Shown: positions 1 to 11,389 of the stretch, one piece after another
Numbering within the stretch: the first letter of the stretch is position 1
Layout of the letters: each line of letters opens with the position of its first letter
DNA from: Eimeria necatrix
Taxonomy: Eukaryota > Apicomplexa > Conoidasida > Eucoccidiorida > Eimeriidae
Assembly (NCBI RefSeq): GCF_000499385.1
Contig: NW_013651785.1
Location: 61,244-107,796, forward strand
Direction: 5' to 3'
DNA length: 46,553 nucleotides
The notes under the pieces: model-generated
Told to the model about the DNA's origin: nothing
The model's database searches: none
Seen by the model: only the letters and a program-made list of their open reading frames with translations
Translations under genes and position numbers: made by a program

Positions 1-145
1 GCAGCAGCAGCAGCAGCTCACCTGGGCCCTGACTCTTTGCCTGCAGGCCCTGACGAGGGCCGCCCCTTTGAAGTTTCTTAAAGACTCATTTACACACAAA
101 TGGTCTCTAGAGGCCAACACGCAAACCCGCAGGCCCCGCTGCCGA

Positions 146-189
<44 letters not shown>

Positions 190-307
190 GGCTGCTGCTG
201 CTGCTGTGGGGGCGGGGGCAGCTGCTGCGGATGCCGCGGGCGATGGAAGAGGGCGCGGCGGCTTCTCGTCCGGCTTTGCTGCTGCTGCGGGTTCTAATTT
301 GACGCGG

Positions 308-344
<37 letters not shown>

Positions 345-647
345 CGGTTGGCGGGGTCTTCACTGCAGCAGCAGCAGCAGCAGGTGCAGCAGCAGCAGCA
401 GCAGCAGCAGGTGGCGGGGGTGGGGCTTAGGCGCTCGTCCCGACGACGGAAGAGTGTTTTCGTTTTTCCTGTTTGTGCTGCTGCTGCTGCATCTGCTGCT
501 GCTGCTGCGTCTGCTGCTGCTGCCGCAGCTGCTGCAGCAGCTCGCTGTGGGCCCCCGAAGCAGCATAAGAAGTCTTTCGCAGCTCTTCCATTACGTGCTG
601 CAGCTGCCCGTGAGTTCTCGAAGCATACAGGATCTTCCCCACCACGA

Positions 648-691
<44 letters not shown>

Positions 692-1044
692 AGGGGCATC
701 CAGGGGCGGTGGCTGTTTGCAGCTCTTGGGAGGGCGTTGGGGCTGCGCAGCAGCCGCTGCTGCAGCAGCAGCTGCTGCTGCTGCTGCACCGCGAGAGTTG
801 CTGCCAGCAAACACAGGGTCTTGCCAGTGCCCGTGGGGCTCTCCAGCAGCGCGTGCTGCCCCTCTAGACAAGCAGCAGCAGCAGCAGCAATTAGCTGCTG
901 CTGAGAAGCATAAGGTTCAAAAGGAAAAGAAATTCTAATACCCTCAAGTTGCCCCACCCACCCCCTCCCCGGGGGGCCCCCCGGGGGGCCCCCCGGGGGG
1001 CCCCTCGGGGCTGCGCAGCTGCTGCCGGTGCTGCGGCACGTCAC
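1..1044 (-). CDS. RTEL1-like DEAD_2 (XPD-family) DNA helicase, N-terminal part, leaves window at left edge
   Basis: Superfamily 2 iron-sulfur helicase of the RTEL1/XPD/FANCJ group, expected in the nucleus in telomere and recombination maintenance. The exon read leftward from 1044 carries a Q-motif-like stretch (GIRISFPFEPYASQQ, about residues 35-49), a Walker A motif (SPTGTGKT, near 817-840) and motif Ia (ILYASRTHGQL, near 600-630). A poly-Gln run of about 14 residues separates motifs I and Ia. A second likely exon ends at position 22 with CAG|GTGAGC and encodes ACRQRVRAQ, which fits the region leading into the Fe-S cluster cysteines. The ends of the intron between them are unclear because the DNA is almost pure CTG. 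The start at 1044 is a guess: the first 30 residues are Gly/Pro-rich from GGGGCCCC repeats and an upstream exon is possible. RTEL1 is preferred over XPD because of the GI.ISFPFEPY start; FANCJ is the main alternative. Confidence 0.72.
960..1010. repeat. GGGGGGCCCCCC palindromic repeat at the helicase 5' end
   Basis: Three to four copies of a self-complementary 12-bp unit (CCGGGGGGCCCC) in tandem. Read on the minus strand it gives GPPGGPPGGPPG at the predicted N-terminus of the helicase. The same motif recurs at 1425-1526, 4760-5190 and 14110-14210. Confidence 0.85.
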
Positions 1045-1059
1045 AAGGATGGGCTCCGG

Positions 1060-1095
<36 letters not shown>

Positions 1096-1194
1096 GGGAG
1101 CTGCGGTGGCAGCAAACGTGTTTCTGGGGGCCCCCGGCTCTCAGGGGCACTCCATGAACTCCTTTTTCTGAAAAAAAGAAGAATAAATACAAAA

Positions 1195-1424
1195 ATATTA
1201 ATTATAAATCAAATTAAAGGATTTCAATCCAAATTCGGAGGCTAAACACCCCCAACTGCACGCTGCTGGCGCCTGGCGCCCCCAGACCCGCCAGGCCGGG
1301 GCCTCTTCTTTCCTTCTCGCGGCAGCAAAATGAAACTAAGAGACAAAGTAGAATCCTGTTTATTTACTTTTAATTATTATTCATTTAACGCCCTTTAAAA
1401 AGCAGAAAAATGCCTCTAAAAAGG
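1195..1424. other. Intergenic, AT-rich with a short GC block
   Basis: Upstream of the helicase gene. Poly-A/T-rich sequence flanks a GC-rich stretch at about 1258-1310. I see no open frame with coding character. Confidence 0.5.
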
Positions 1425-1526
1425 CCTAAGGGGGGCCCCTGGGGGGCCCCTTCAAGACCTTCGGGGCCCCCAGGGGCCCCCTGGGGGCCCCCTGGGGCCC
1501 CCAGGGAGAGGGGCCCCCCAGGCGTG
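1425..1526. repeat. GGGGCCCC-type palindromic repeat cluster, non-coding copy
   Basis: Runs of GGGGGCCCC and CAGGGGCCCCCTG in tandem with no long open frame. This shows that the motif is not confined to coding sequence. Confidence 0.8.
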
Positions 1527-1554
1527 TGTAACAGTTTGTTTGAGACAGTAATTA

Positions 1555-1573
1555 ACTAATTAATTAATTAATT
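1555..1573. repeat. TTAA/AATT short array
   Basis: About four tandem TAAT units inside an AT-rich spacer that runs to about 1615. Confidence 0.6.
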
Positions 1574-1617
1574 TTGTTGTTTTTAATAATTAAATACCAA
1601 TTCAAATGATTTTCTGG

Positions 1618-2350
1618 TGGCTAGCCAGGCATTTCAGCTAGCTAGCTACAATGGGGCCAGCTTGCTAGCCTGGCTAGCTAGGCGGCTTTGACCCAAAAGA
1701 GGTCCAGCTAGCTGGCTAGGAGCAGCTAGCTAGCTAGCTAGGAGCAGCTAGCTAGCTAGCCAGGGGCAGCTAGCCAGCCATGTGGCTAGCTGCTGCTGCG
1801 GAAGCAGCAATATGGCCATTTAAATTCGACTTGGTCCGTTTTCCCGCACTGCTGCTGCAAGCGTTGCTGCAGTTGCTGCAGCAGTGGCTGCAGCAGCAGC
1901 CGCTGGCTTTCTAGCTGCTAGCTAGCTGCTAGCAAGCTGCGCCCTGTCGTAGCTAGCTAATCGTTCTTACACACGGCTAGCTAGCTGCCCCTCAAGCTAA
2001 CTAGCGAGAGGGTTAGCTGGCTTATAAATGCCCAGCTAGCTACTCGCTCAAATGGCTAGCTAGCCGCCTTCATAAAGGGCTGGGCTGCTGCCTTCAAAAG
2101 TAGCTAGCTAGCTGCCCTTGGAGCTAGCTAGCTAGCTAGCTAGCTAGCTAGCTAGCTGCCTGCGTGCATAGCTAGCTTTTCTGAAGGCTAGCTTGCTATC
2201 TAGCTAGCTACAGTAGCTAGCTAGCTAGCTATTTAGCCGCAAAAGCAGCTGGCTGGCCGGCTAGCTAGCCAGCTAGCTAGCTAGCTAGCTAGCTAGCTAG
2301 TTGCCCGTGTGGAAGGCCAGCTAACTGCGCTCTAGCTAGCTGTGGCTAGC
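1618..2350. repeat. AGCT/GCTAGC satellite, about 0.7 kb
   Basis: Dozens of copies of the self-complementary tetramer AGCT (phase GCTAGCTA). They form pure runs (about 2118-2157 and 2268-2300) separated by unique linkers of 10-40 bp. No open frame persists. The unit is its own reverse complement, so the block has no strand and any part can pair with any other. A related 11-bp array lies at 13,463-13,572. Confidence 0.9.
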
Positions 2351-2399
2351 TGGAGCTGCATCGGGGGTTTCCGGGGGTAAATTGATTAGCTGCAGCAGC

Positions 2400-2532
2400 G
2401 GGAAATAAAAAAAGGAAAAATAAAAATTTTTAATTAAATAAAATAAAAAAAATTAAAAAGAATTAAAAGTAAATGAAGCAGGTTAAAAGGCTTGCAATGA
2501 AGTCTTTTCTCTTAAAATAGAACAAATATGCA
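2400..2532. other. A/T-rich spacer
   Basis: Mostly A with short T runs. It separates the AGCT satellite from the TTTTA array. No gene seen. Confidence 0.5.
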
Positions 2533-2577
2533 TTTTATTTTATTTTATTTTATTTTATTTTATTTTATTTTATTTTA
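2533..2577. repeat. (TTTTA)n array, about 9 units
   Basis: Perfect pentanucleotide tandem array. Confidence 0.92.
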
Positions 2578-2628
2578 ACTTAATTTTGCATTTCACTTCC
2601 AAATTTGGTCCGCGCTTGCATGCATTTC

Positions 2629-2815
2629 AGGGTTTAGGGTTTAGGGTTTAGGGTTTAGGGTTTAGGGTTTAGGGTCTAGGGTTTAAGGTCTAGGCTGTAG
2701 AGTTTAGTGACTGCAGAGTCGACAAAGACGCGACAAAAAGGGCTCCGCAGGTTTAGGGTTTAGGCGTTATTAGGGTTTAGGGTTTATTAGGGTTTAGGGT
2801 TTATTAGGGTTTAGT
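2629..2815 (+). repeat. Interstitial telomere-like array, TTTAGGG orientation
   Basis: About seven near-perfect TTTAGGG units at 2629-2680 decay into variants by about 2700. A second cluster at 2751-2814 is interrupted at regular intervals by TTATT. The heptamer is the telomere repeat type of coccidia and plants. The array is internal, since genes lie on both sides. Confidence 0.9.
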
Positions 2816-3000
2816 CGAATTGTCGGAATTCATTTAAAGTCTTTTTATTTGCAAACAAGTGCATGCAAAACCCTTTTTAAAGAAACAAAAACATTAAAAT
2901 GGATTTGAAGTTCATAAACCCTTTTGCTGCATTCCAAAACCCTCACAGCAAAGTAAAACCTTAGTCGCTGAAAAAGATGCAAAGAGCACAACCCCCTGCG
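2816..3000. other. Unique AT-rich spacer between telomere-like arrays
   Basis: No open frame with coding character and no recognisable RNA gene. Confidence 0.45.
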
Positions 3001-3040
3001 AGGGTTTAGGGTTTAGGGTTTAGGGTTTAGGGTTTAGCGT
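3001..3040 (+). repeat. Telomere-like array, TTTAGGG orientation
   Basis: Five nearly perfect TTTAGGG units. An array in the opposite orientation begins 85 bp further on. Confidence 0.9.
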
Positions 3041-3125
3041 TTGGGGGAGGCTTTCTTGAAGTGGTCTGCGGGCACGAGGAGAGATATAAATTAAAGATCC
3101 AACACTTCAAAGGCGACCTTCCTCA

Positions 3126-3181
3126 TAAACCCTAAACCCTAAACCCTAAACCCTAAACCCTAATCCTAAATCCTAAACCCT
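3126..3181 (-). repeat. Telomere-like array, CCCTAAA orientation
   Basis: About five perfect AAACCCT units followed by degenerate AATCCT and AAATCCT variants. It is inverted relative to 3001-3040, so the two arms flank an 85-bp spacer. Confidence 0.9.
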
Positions 3182-3245
3182 AGAAGGGCGAAAGCCAGCA
3201 AAATCTCTGCCACTTCTTGCTTCCAATCCTCCCCATATTTCACTT

Positions 3246-3325
3246 TCATTTATTTTTATTTATTTTTATTTATTTTAATTTATTTTTATTTATTTTTATT
3301 TATTTTTATTTTTATTTATTTTCAA
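3246..3325. repeat. Period-10 TTTATTTTTA array
   Basis: About eight units of an AT decamer with few substitutions. Confidence 0.85.
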
Positions 3326-3411
3326 CTTCAGCCCGTCAGCCAGCTGCCTCGGCTGTCGCCTTTGGCTGTGGGTCCCTGGGTGCCAGTGAGCAGCAGAAAA
3401 GAGGACTTTGA

Positions 3412-3477
3412 ATTTTTAATGAATTAAATTAAGTTTAATTTAATTAATTTTAATTAATTAAATTAAATTAATTAATT
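3412..3477. repeat. AATTAAATT palindromic AT block
   Basis: Overlapping TTAATTAA and AAATTAAATT words, strongly self-complementary. Confidence 0.7.
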
Positions 3478-3959
3478 CTTTTTGAAGTCCACCGACATCC
3501 CGGCAGCTTCTGAGTTTGCTGCTGCATCTGCAGCAGCCCCCTGGAAAATTTTTCGCTTAAGTTCGCCTTCATTAAATAAATATTAATTCAGAAGCATAAT
3601 TAAATTGCAGAAACAGCAGCAGCAGCAGCAGCAGCAGCTGCTGCTGCTGCTGCTGTGGTTCTGCTGCTGCTTTCGTCTCGCGCGCAGCAGCAACGGGCTG
3701 CAGGAACAGCAGCAGCAAAAGAGGATTTGCTGAAAAGCAAATGAGTCAAATATTATAAATGCTGTTTTATGGCGGGGGAAGTATTAGATTGCCTCCAGCT
3801 GCTGCAGCAGCAGGAGTCGATTTTGGGTGTGCGTGAAGGAGATACTTGCTTCCTTTTCAGCTTTTGCTTCCTTTAGTCCTTTTGTCTCATCTCCTTTTTC
3901 TTACTTGCTGCCCTTAAGCTCCTCGCCCGCAGCCGACGGCGAGCCGCCTCGACCCTGGA

Positions 3960-3999
<40 letters not shown>

Positions 4000-4252
4000 T
4001 TGCGTTTGTGTTTTGCTTCTTCGGTTTTGCTGCTTCTTCTGCCTAAATGCTGCCTGCAGCAGCAGCGGCTGTGCAGCTGCTGCTGCTGGAGACAAGCAGC
4101 GGCCGAGGGCCCTGAGAAGCATCGACGGCGCTGCTGCGGCAGCAGCTGCTGCTGCAGCAGCTGCTGCTGCTGCTGCTGCTCCCGCTGCACTGTGAGCAGC
4201 ACTTCCGCAGCAAGCAGGTGGACAGACACCCCATGGCCCCCCAGCCTAGCGA
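3478..4252. other. CAG/CTG-rich spacer upstream of the hydrolase gene
   Basis: It contains a perfect inverted repeat, (CAG)8 running straight into (CTG)7, at about 3614-3655. It also has CTG runs at 3960-3995 and 4140-4180. Short open frames here are repeat shadows. The promoter or 5' exons of the gene that follows could lie here, but I cannot place them. Confidence 0.4.
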
Positions 4253-4490
4253 ATGAGCCGGCAGCAGCAGCGCGGGCAGCTAGCCCCTGCAGCAGGAGAC
4301 GCCCCAATAGACCACGAAGCAGCAACAGCAGCAGCATCGCCAGCAGCAGCAGCAGCAGCAGCAAGTCTCCGCGGCTGCGACTGCCCCGAGCTCCGGGGCC
4401 CCCGGGGGGCCCCCCCGCTGTCCCCGGAGGAAGTTTGGACTTCTCTTTTCATTGCGAGTCCTGAGGAGCTCGAGGCCCACTCCTTCCCAG

Positions 4491-4524
<34 letters not shown>

Positions 4525-4662
4525 TGAGCCTGCAGCAGCAGCAGCAGCACCTGCAGCAGCAGCAGCAAGGCATGCCGTGGCCGCGAGCTCCGTGCGGCTA
4601 GACCACGAGGGCGGTTTGCTGCAGCCAGTGCCCGCCACCTTCTTCCTGAGCCCCAACCCCTT

Positions 4663-4700
<38 letters not shown>

Positions 4701-5028
4701 GCAGCAGCGACGCGAGCGCAGCAGCCACTCGACCCTCTTCCCCGCGGCAGCAGCTAAGGGGGGCCCCCGGGGGCCCCCCAGAGAGCTCTCTGAGGCGTCC
4801 AGGGGGCCTCTTCGTCTCAGCCGTGAAAACCAGTCCAACAGCAGCAGCAGCAGCAGCAGCAAAAGCAGCAGCAGCAGCAGCAAGTGGTGGGGCCCCAAAG
4901 CCGCAACAAGGGGGGAGCCACGGGGGCCCCCGGAGGGAGCAGCAGGGGGCCCCCAGGGCCCCTGAGGGGCTTATGGGGCTGCTGTGGGGAGAGCAGCAGC
5001 AGCCTCACTGCAGCAGTAACACCAGCAA

Positions 5029-5067
<39 letters not shown>

Positions 5068-5257
5068 GAACTGGCCTCCTGTCGCCGCCGCAGGGGACCC
5101 AAGACCCACAGGGGGGCCCTCGGGAAACCCCTTTGGGGGCCCCAGTTTGAACTTCCCAAGGGGGCCCCAGGGGGCCCCCTTGGTTTCACCTTCGATGGAA
5201 GAAGCTGCTGCTGCTGCTGCTGCTGCCAGAACTCCCAACTCGAAGCATACCCCTAAT

Positions 5258-5328
<71 letters not shown>

Positions 5329-5425
5329 GAGCAAGCCCCAGGGAAGGGAAGTCCGGATGCGCGCTGCAGCAGCAGCAGTGCCGCGAGCTGCGGGCGATGC
5401 AGCAGCAGGTGCAGAGGAGGTAGCA

Positions 5426-5458
<33 letters not shown>

Positions 5459-5541
5459 GAAGCCGCAGAAGTGCAGCCGCGGACGAACGCAGGAAAAGAC
5501 AGTACTGCTGTTCCCGTCCGCCGAACCAATTCTTCCCATCT

Positions 5542-5591
<50 letters not shown>

Positions 5592-5685
5592 GGCGGCAGC
5601 AGCGGGGGTCTTTGTCGACTGCAGCAGGAGCTCGGGAGGCGAGCAGGCGGGCGCTGCTGAACAGCCTGCGGTTCACGTCCCCCAT

Positions 5686-5717
<32 letters not shown>

Positions 5718-5912
5718 GCAGCAAAGCAGCAGCAAGAGCAGCAAATGGTTTGGTGACCCTCGCGCGGGCCAAGGGCAGCTCTCGCCCTGAAGAGGTCCAT
5801 TGGTCCAGTCTGACTCCTCGGGGGCCCCTCTACCCCGCCAGCAGGGCTGCTGCTGCTGCTGCTGCTGCGCCAGCTGCAGCAGCAGCAGACGCTGCAGCGC
5901 ACTGGAGCGGCA

Positions 5913-5948
<36 letters not shown>

Positions 5949-6079
5949 ACTGCGGCCGCCCGCTGACGGTGCGGCAGGTGATTGGCTCTGCGCTGCGCAG
6001 CCGCAGCAGCAGCAGCAGCAGGTCTGTGGGCCGAGTGGGGGGCGCGGCGTCGGCGGGCGCGGCCGCTGCTGCAGGCGGC

Positions 6080-6111
<32 letters not shown>

Positions 6112-6266
6112 TCGCGCTTCCTGGCAAAGCGCCCTCTGCTACAGCCGCCGCTCTTACCTTTCTCTAGAAAGAGAAGCTCTTGTTTTTTATTTGCAACTTG
6201 TTGCTGCTTTCGAGTCCAGCTGGGCAGCCATCAGACCCATTCCTTCTCCGGGGCCTCCAGCTGCCC

Positions 6267-6311
<45 letters not shown>

Positions 6312-6803
6312 GCGGCGGCGGCGGCGGCGGCGTTGGGCTTCGCGAGGTAAGGCCCGCACTGGCGGCGGGGGCTACGGGGCTGTTGCGGCTGCTGCTGCTG
6401 CTGCTGCCGTTGCTGCTGCTGCTGTTGGTACTGCTGCTGTTGGTGCTGCTGTTGTTGGTGCTGCTGCTGCTTCTGCGCTTGCTGCTGCTGCTGCTGCTGT
6501 CGCGCAGCAGCGTCGATGCTGCTTCGCCGCCTGCCTTTCTTTTCTATTTTCAATTTAAATTTAAAACAAATTCCGAAAAGTCCGAAGCAGCTGCTGCGCA
6601 TTTGGGGTGTACGTACAGCTCGACGCAGCAGACAACGTCAGCGTTTATCTTGTGGCTCCTTTTCTAATTCGAGCAGCTCGCAGAGTTCGGCTGCTGCCGC
6701 AGCAGCTACAGGCCCTCGCAGCAAGGCAAATGGCAGCAAGCAGCAGCAGCAGCAGCAGCAGCAGCGGCGGCGGCGGCAGCAGGCGCGCCGGCCAACTCGA
6801 CCC

Positions 6804-6853
<50 letters not shown>

Positions 6854-6997
6854 TTGAGCCGCAGGCGTTTCTCGAAGCTGCCAAGCAGCAAGTGAAACTG
6901 CCCAATCCGCTGGCGTTGCGCATGGGAGGCGCAGCAGCAGCAGCAGCAGCAGAGACGTCGCCGAGGCCACGTTCGCCGGCGCAACCCGCAGCAGCAA

Positions 6998-7050
<53 letters not shown>

Positions 7051-7245
7051 GGGAGTGCTCCTGAAGCAGGAGGCAGCAGACTGATTGAAGTGTTTCTTTG
7101 CTGCGGGGGAAAAGACATGCTGGCTTTGGACTGGCTGCCTTTTGTGTCTCGCTACCTTTACTTTTGTTTGTCTGCTGCAGTGCAGCAGCAGCAGCAGCAG
7201 GAAGTCAGGAGGGGCAGGGCCACCTTCAACGAGGCCGCCGTATTC

Positions 7246-7281
<36 letters not shown>

Positions 7282-7388
7282 CCTGCAGCAGCAGCAGCTC
7301 ACAAGCGTCCCAGAGACGAAAAAGCCAAACAGCGCGCGCAGGCAATTGCTGCTGTTCTTGCCAGGGCAGCGCAGCAGCACCTTCAAAC

Positions 7389-7428
<40 letters not shown>

Positions 7429-7592
7429 CCCGGCAGCAGGACAGATTGCGCCATTGATCCAGAGGTATCGCGGAGCTTCTAGGGCATATTTTTGCTTCTG
7501 CTGCTGCTCACGCTGCTGCTGCTGCTTCTGCTGCTTTGCAGCTCACAGCAGCAGTCCAAGCGCCAGGCAGAGGCTGCTTGCATGCGTTTATT

Positions 7593-7623
<31 letters not shown>

Positions 7624-7687
7624 TGCCCTCAGGTTGCTGCGGAGAGCTTCGCCCCGAGTCCTGCTGCTTCGCCAGCAGCAGAAGCAT

Positions 7688-7721
<34 letters not shown>

Positions 7722-8381
7722 TTCGGAGGAGACGGGGCTGCTGGAACTGGAAGTGCCTGTGCTGCTGAAGATGGACTTGGCTTTTGTGCTGCTGGACTAT
7801 CCTGGCTACGGCTACAGCAAGGGGGATGTTCCTAGCCCAGAGGGTGAGCAGCAGCAGCTGCTGCTGCTTCTGCTGCTGCTGCTGCTTCTGTTGTTGCTGC
7901 TGTTGGTGCGGTTGCTGTCGGTGCTGCCCTCGCTGCTTTGCTGCTGCTGCTGTTGCTGCCGTTTCTGTTGCTGCTGCTGCTGCTGCCGTTTCAGTTGTTG
8001 CAGCTGCTGTTGTCGCTGCTGCTGTGTTGCTGCTGCTGTGACTACTACTGCTGCTGCTGCTGCTGCAGCACTGCTGCTGTTTGCGGCTTGCTGCTACTGT
8101 GCAGGATGTGTGGGGGCTGCGGTGAAGGGCCTTGCTGAGTCTCTCAGACAGCTGCGGGCCATGAGCGGAGGCAACTGCAAACTGAGGGTAAGCTTGCTGC
8201 TGCTGCTGCTGCTGCTGCTGCTGAAATGCTGCTGCTGCTGCTGCTGCTGAAATGCCGCTGTTGCTGCTGCTGCCGCTGTTGCTGGAGTTAGCCCGCCACT
8301 GGGTAGCGAGCAGCTGCGAGGCAGGCAGGAGGGAAAGCATCAATCATGCACACATGGCAGCAGGACAGCAGCAGCAGCAAG

Positions 8382-8418
<37 letters not shown>

Positions 8419-8702
8419 CAATAGCAGCAGCATGGAGACGCGACAGAGACGTAGACCGTTCCGTCTGTGTGTTACACTGCTGCGTCTCTTTTATTATTTG
8501 CCTCTTTTATTTTCTTTTTTATTATTTATCTCTTTGTTGTTTTTATCCTTCATTATTCATCTTTTATTATTTTTCCTTTTTGCTGCTGCAGCTAAACGTT
8601 CTGGGGTACTCCTTGGGCGGCGCTGTGGCCCTGGAGGCAGCAAATATAATCTGCAGCGAGTTGCTGTGGATGGACACACAAATCAAGAGAAGCAAAGCGG
8701 CC

Positions 8703-8742
<40 letters not shown>

Positions 8743-8866
8743 CAGCAGCAGCGGAGGAGGAAGGCCTGTCGTTGTTTTCAGGTGTCTCGGCAGCTGAAGC
8801 TGACGCTCCTTTTGCTTCTCCTGTCAACGCAGCAGAGATTTGGCCCCCCCTCACCAGTAGGGAATT

Positions 8867-8916
<50 letters not shown>

Positions 8917-9285
8917 AGCCGAGCTCGAGACGGAGCAGCAGCGGCAGCAGTCAAGAAAGCGGGACGGAAAGGCGAGAAAGAGAAAGGCGCAGCAGCAGCA
9001 GCAGCACGGAGGCAGCAGCAGCGAGAAGCGGAGGATTTAGTTCAGCGCATCCGCAGCAATTTGCTTCCCCAGTGAGGCCTGCAGCAGCAGCAGCTGCTGC
9101 TGCTCCTGGAAATCCAGCAGCAGCAGCAACAGCAGCTAGAGTGGGCTCGTGGTCCGCCCCTAACAGCACCGCCAGCAGCAGCAACAGCAGCACAAGCAGC
9201 AGCAGCAGCAAGAGCAAGCGCAGCAACAGCAGCGACAGCAGAGGCGGGGATGAGTCAGACAGCAGCAGCAGCTTAAAGGACGAGG

Positions 9286-9323
<38 letters not shown>

Positions 9324-9413
9324 GCTAGCCCGTTGGAGGCCCCTCGGGGCTTGCGGGATTTGGGCCTTGACTTCCGACTGTTCTTACAGGAGCTAATAAA
9401 CGAAGACCAAATG

Positions 9414-9454
<41 letters not shown>

Positions 9455-9644
9455 AGAGCAGCAGCAGGATGGGGAGGCTGCAGTATCTTTTCGCGGTTTG
9501 CTGCTGCTGGCTGCCTTCACAACAACAGCAGATTGTGCTGCTGCTTTCTTTCAGCTGCCTTCGCCTCTTAACTCCGTTTTCAAATCTTTGATTGAGTTTA
9601 TTCAAGACACAAACACGGTGTACGTACACTCGGAGCCCCGCAGC

Positions 9645-9691
<47 letters not shown>

Positions 9692-10650
9692 GCTGCTGTC
9701 TGCGCTGCTGAACCTGGCGCTGCTGCTGCTGCTGCAGCAACAGAACCACTTGGTGCTGCTACTGCGGTTGCTGCTTTAGATGCCCCTGCTCATCCTGCCG
9801 GCTGTTACTGTTGGAGCTTTTGTTGTTGTTGCTGCTGCTGCTGCTGCTGCTTTTGCTGCTGCTGCTGCCTTCTTTATAACTGTTTGCTGTGGGTCGTACG
9901 CTGGCGCGCCGTGTGCCTCCTGCTGCTTCTAGTTTGCTGCTGCTGCCAGCAGCAGCCGCAGCAGCACAGAGAGAAGCAGCAGCAGCCGACTTAAAAGCCA
10001 ACAGCAGCAGCAGCAGCAACAGCGGCAGCAGCAGCAGCACGTTTGCTGCTGCATTGTGGCTTTGCTGCAGCTGGAACAACGAGGCGGCAATCCGGCGCTT
10101 CTGCAGGACTTTGGCTGTGGGTGAGTTTCAGTTGTTTAGTAATTATAATTTGATAAATCTAAATTAATAATTATAATTTAATAATTATATTTTAATTTTT
10201 TAATTTAATGATTTCAATTTAATAATTGTAGACAGTTAATTATCTGCCGAGGACACCGGCAGCTGAGGGAGGTGCTGCTCTCGCCTCATGCCTCCGCAGC
10301 AGCAGCAGCAGCAGCAGCACCGGCAGCAGCAGCAGCAGCAGCACTGGCAGCAGCAGCAGCAGCAGCAGTTTCTTTTGGCTGCGCTGGCGCTGCCCGCAGC
10401 TTTCAGCCCAGTAGCAGGCAGCTCGTGCGTGCCTGCATGGGTGTTGGTTGCTCTGCTGCTTCATTGCTGCTGCTTCACGGCTGCTGCTTCTGCTGGTGCT
10501 GCTGCTGCTGCTGCTGCTGCAGGGGGACGGCTGTTCAGAGGCAGCAAGCTGCTTATATTCCACGGCAGCGCCGACACTGTAGTGCCTTGCTGGATGGGCC
10601 AGAGGCTGTTTGCCCTTGCGGGGCAGAGCGGGGCCCTGCACCAGGCAACT

Positions 10651-10717
<67 letters not shown>

Positions 10718-10950
10718 GCCAGCAGCAGCAGCGAGGTGCTTCGCGTCGCACGGGTGAAGGCACTTCAGGCGCCTTGGTGGTTCGGGACGCCGGAGGCGGT
10801 GCAGCAGCAACAGCAGCAGAAGCAGCAGCAGCAGCAGCTGCTGCTGCTGCTGCTGCTTCTAAGGAGCGAAACCAGTTGCCTGCAGCGGGCGAATCGCCGA
10901 CTGCTACAGAGGACCACGCAGCGGGTGCAGCAGCACCAGCAGCAGCAGCA

Positions 10951-10993
<43 letters not shown>

Positions 10994-11353
10994 AAGCTGG
11001 GGAACCCAGCCTGCCGCGAGCCCTGTCACCTTTTCCTTTTGAAGTTCGGCTTTCGCTGCCGGGCGAAGCAGCTCTTCCGCAGCAGCTTGGCAGCGAGTTG
11101 CTGCCGCTGGCGCTGCATGCAGTGGCGGAAGAGCCTGCGCAGCAGCAGCAGCAGCAGGAACAGCAGGCAGCAGCAGCAGCAGAGGGCCCCACGCTGCAGC
11201 TGGAGCTGGACCCCTTCGCAGCAGCAGAGGCCCCGGGGGGCCCCACAGCGCTGCAGCAAACGCCGCAGCCGCTTTACAGCTGCAGCATCTCGAGGCGGCA
11301 CTTTTCTGCTGCTCCTCCCCAGCCAGTGGCAGACTACAGCGACACAGAGGACT

Positions 11354-11389
<36 letters not shown>

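Noticed and set aside
107..938. Long poly-Ala, poly-Ser and poly-Cys open frames on both strands
   Set aside because: Other-frame readings of CTG/CAG tracts; only the frame with the helicase motifs has non-repeat conserved sequence.
5186..6127. 313-codon minus-strand frame opposite the hydrolase locus
   Set aside because: Almost all Cys, Leu and Ala runs from the complementary CTG strand; no conserved segment.
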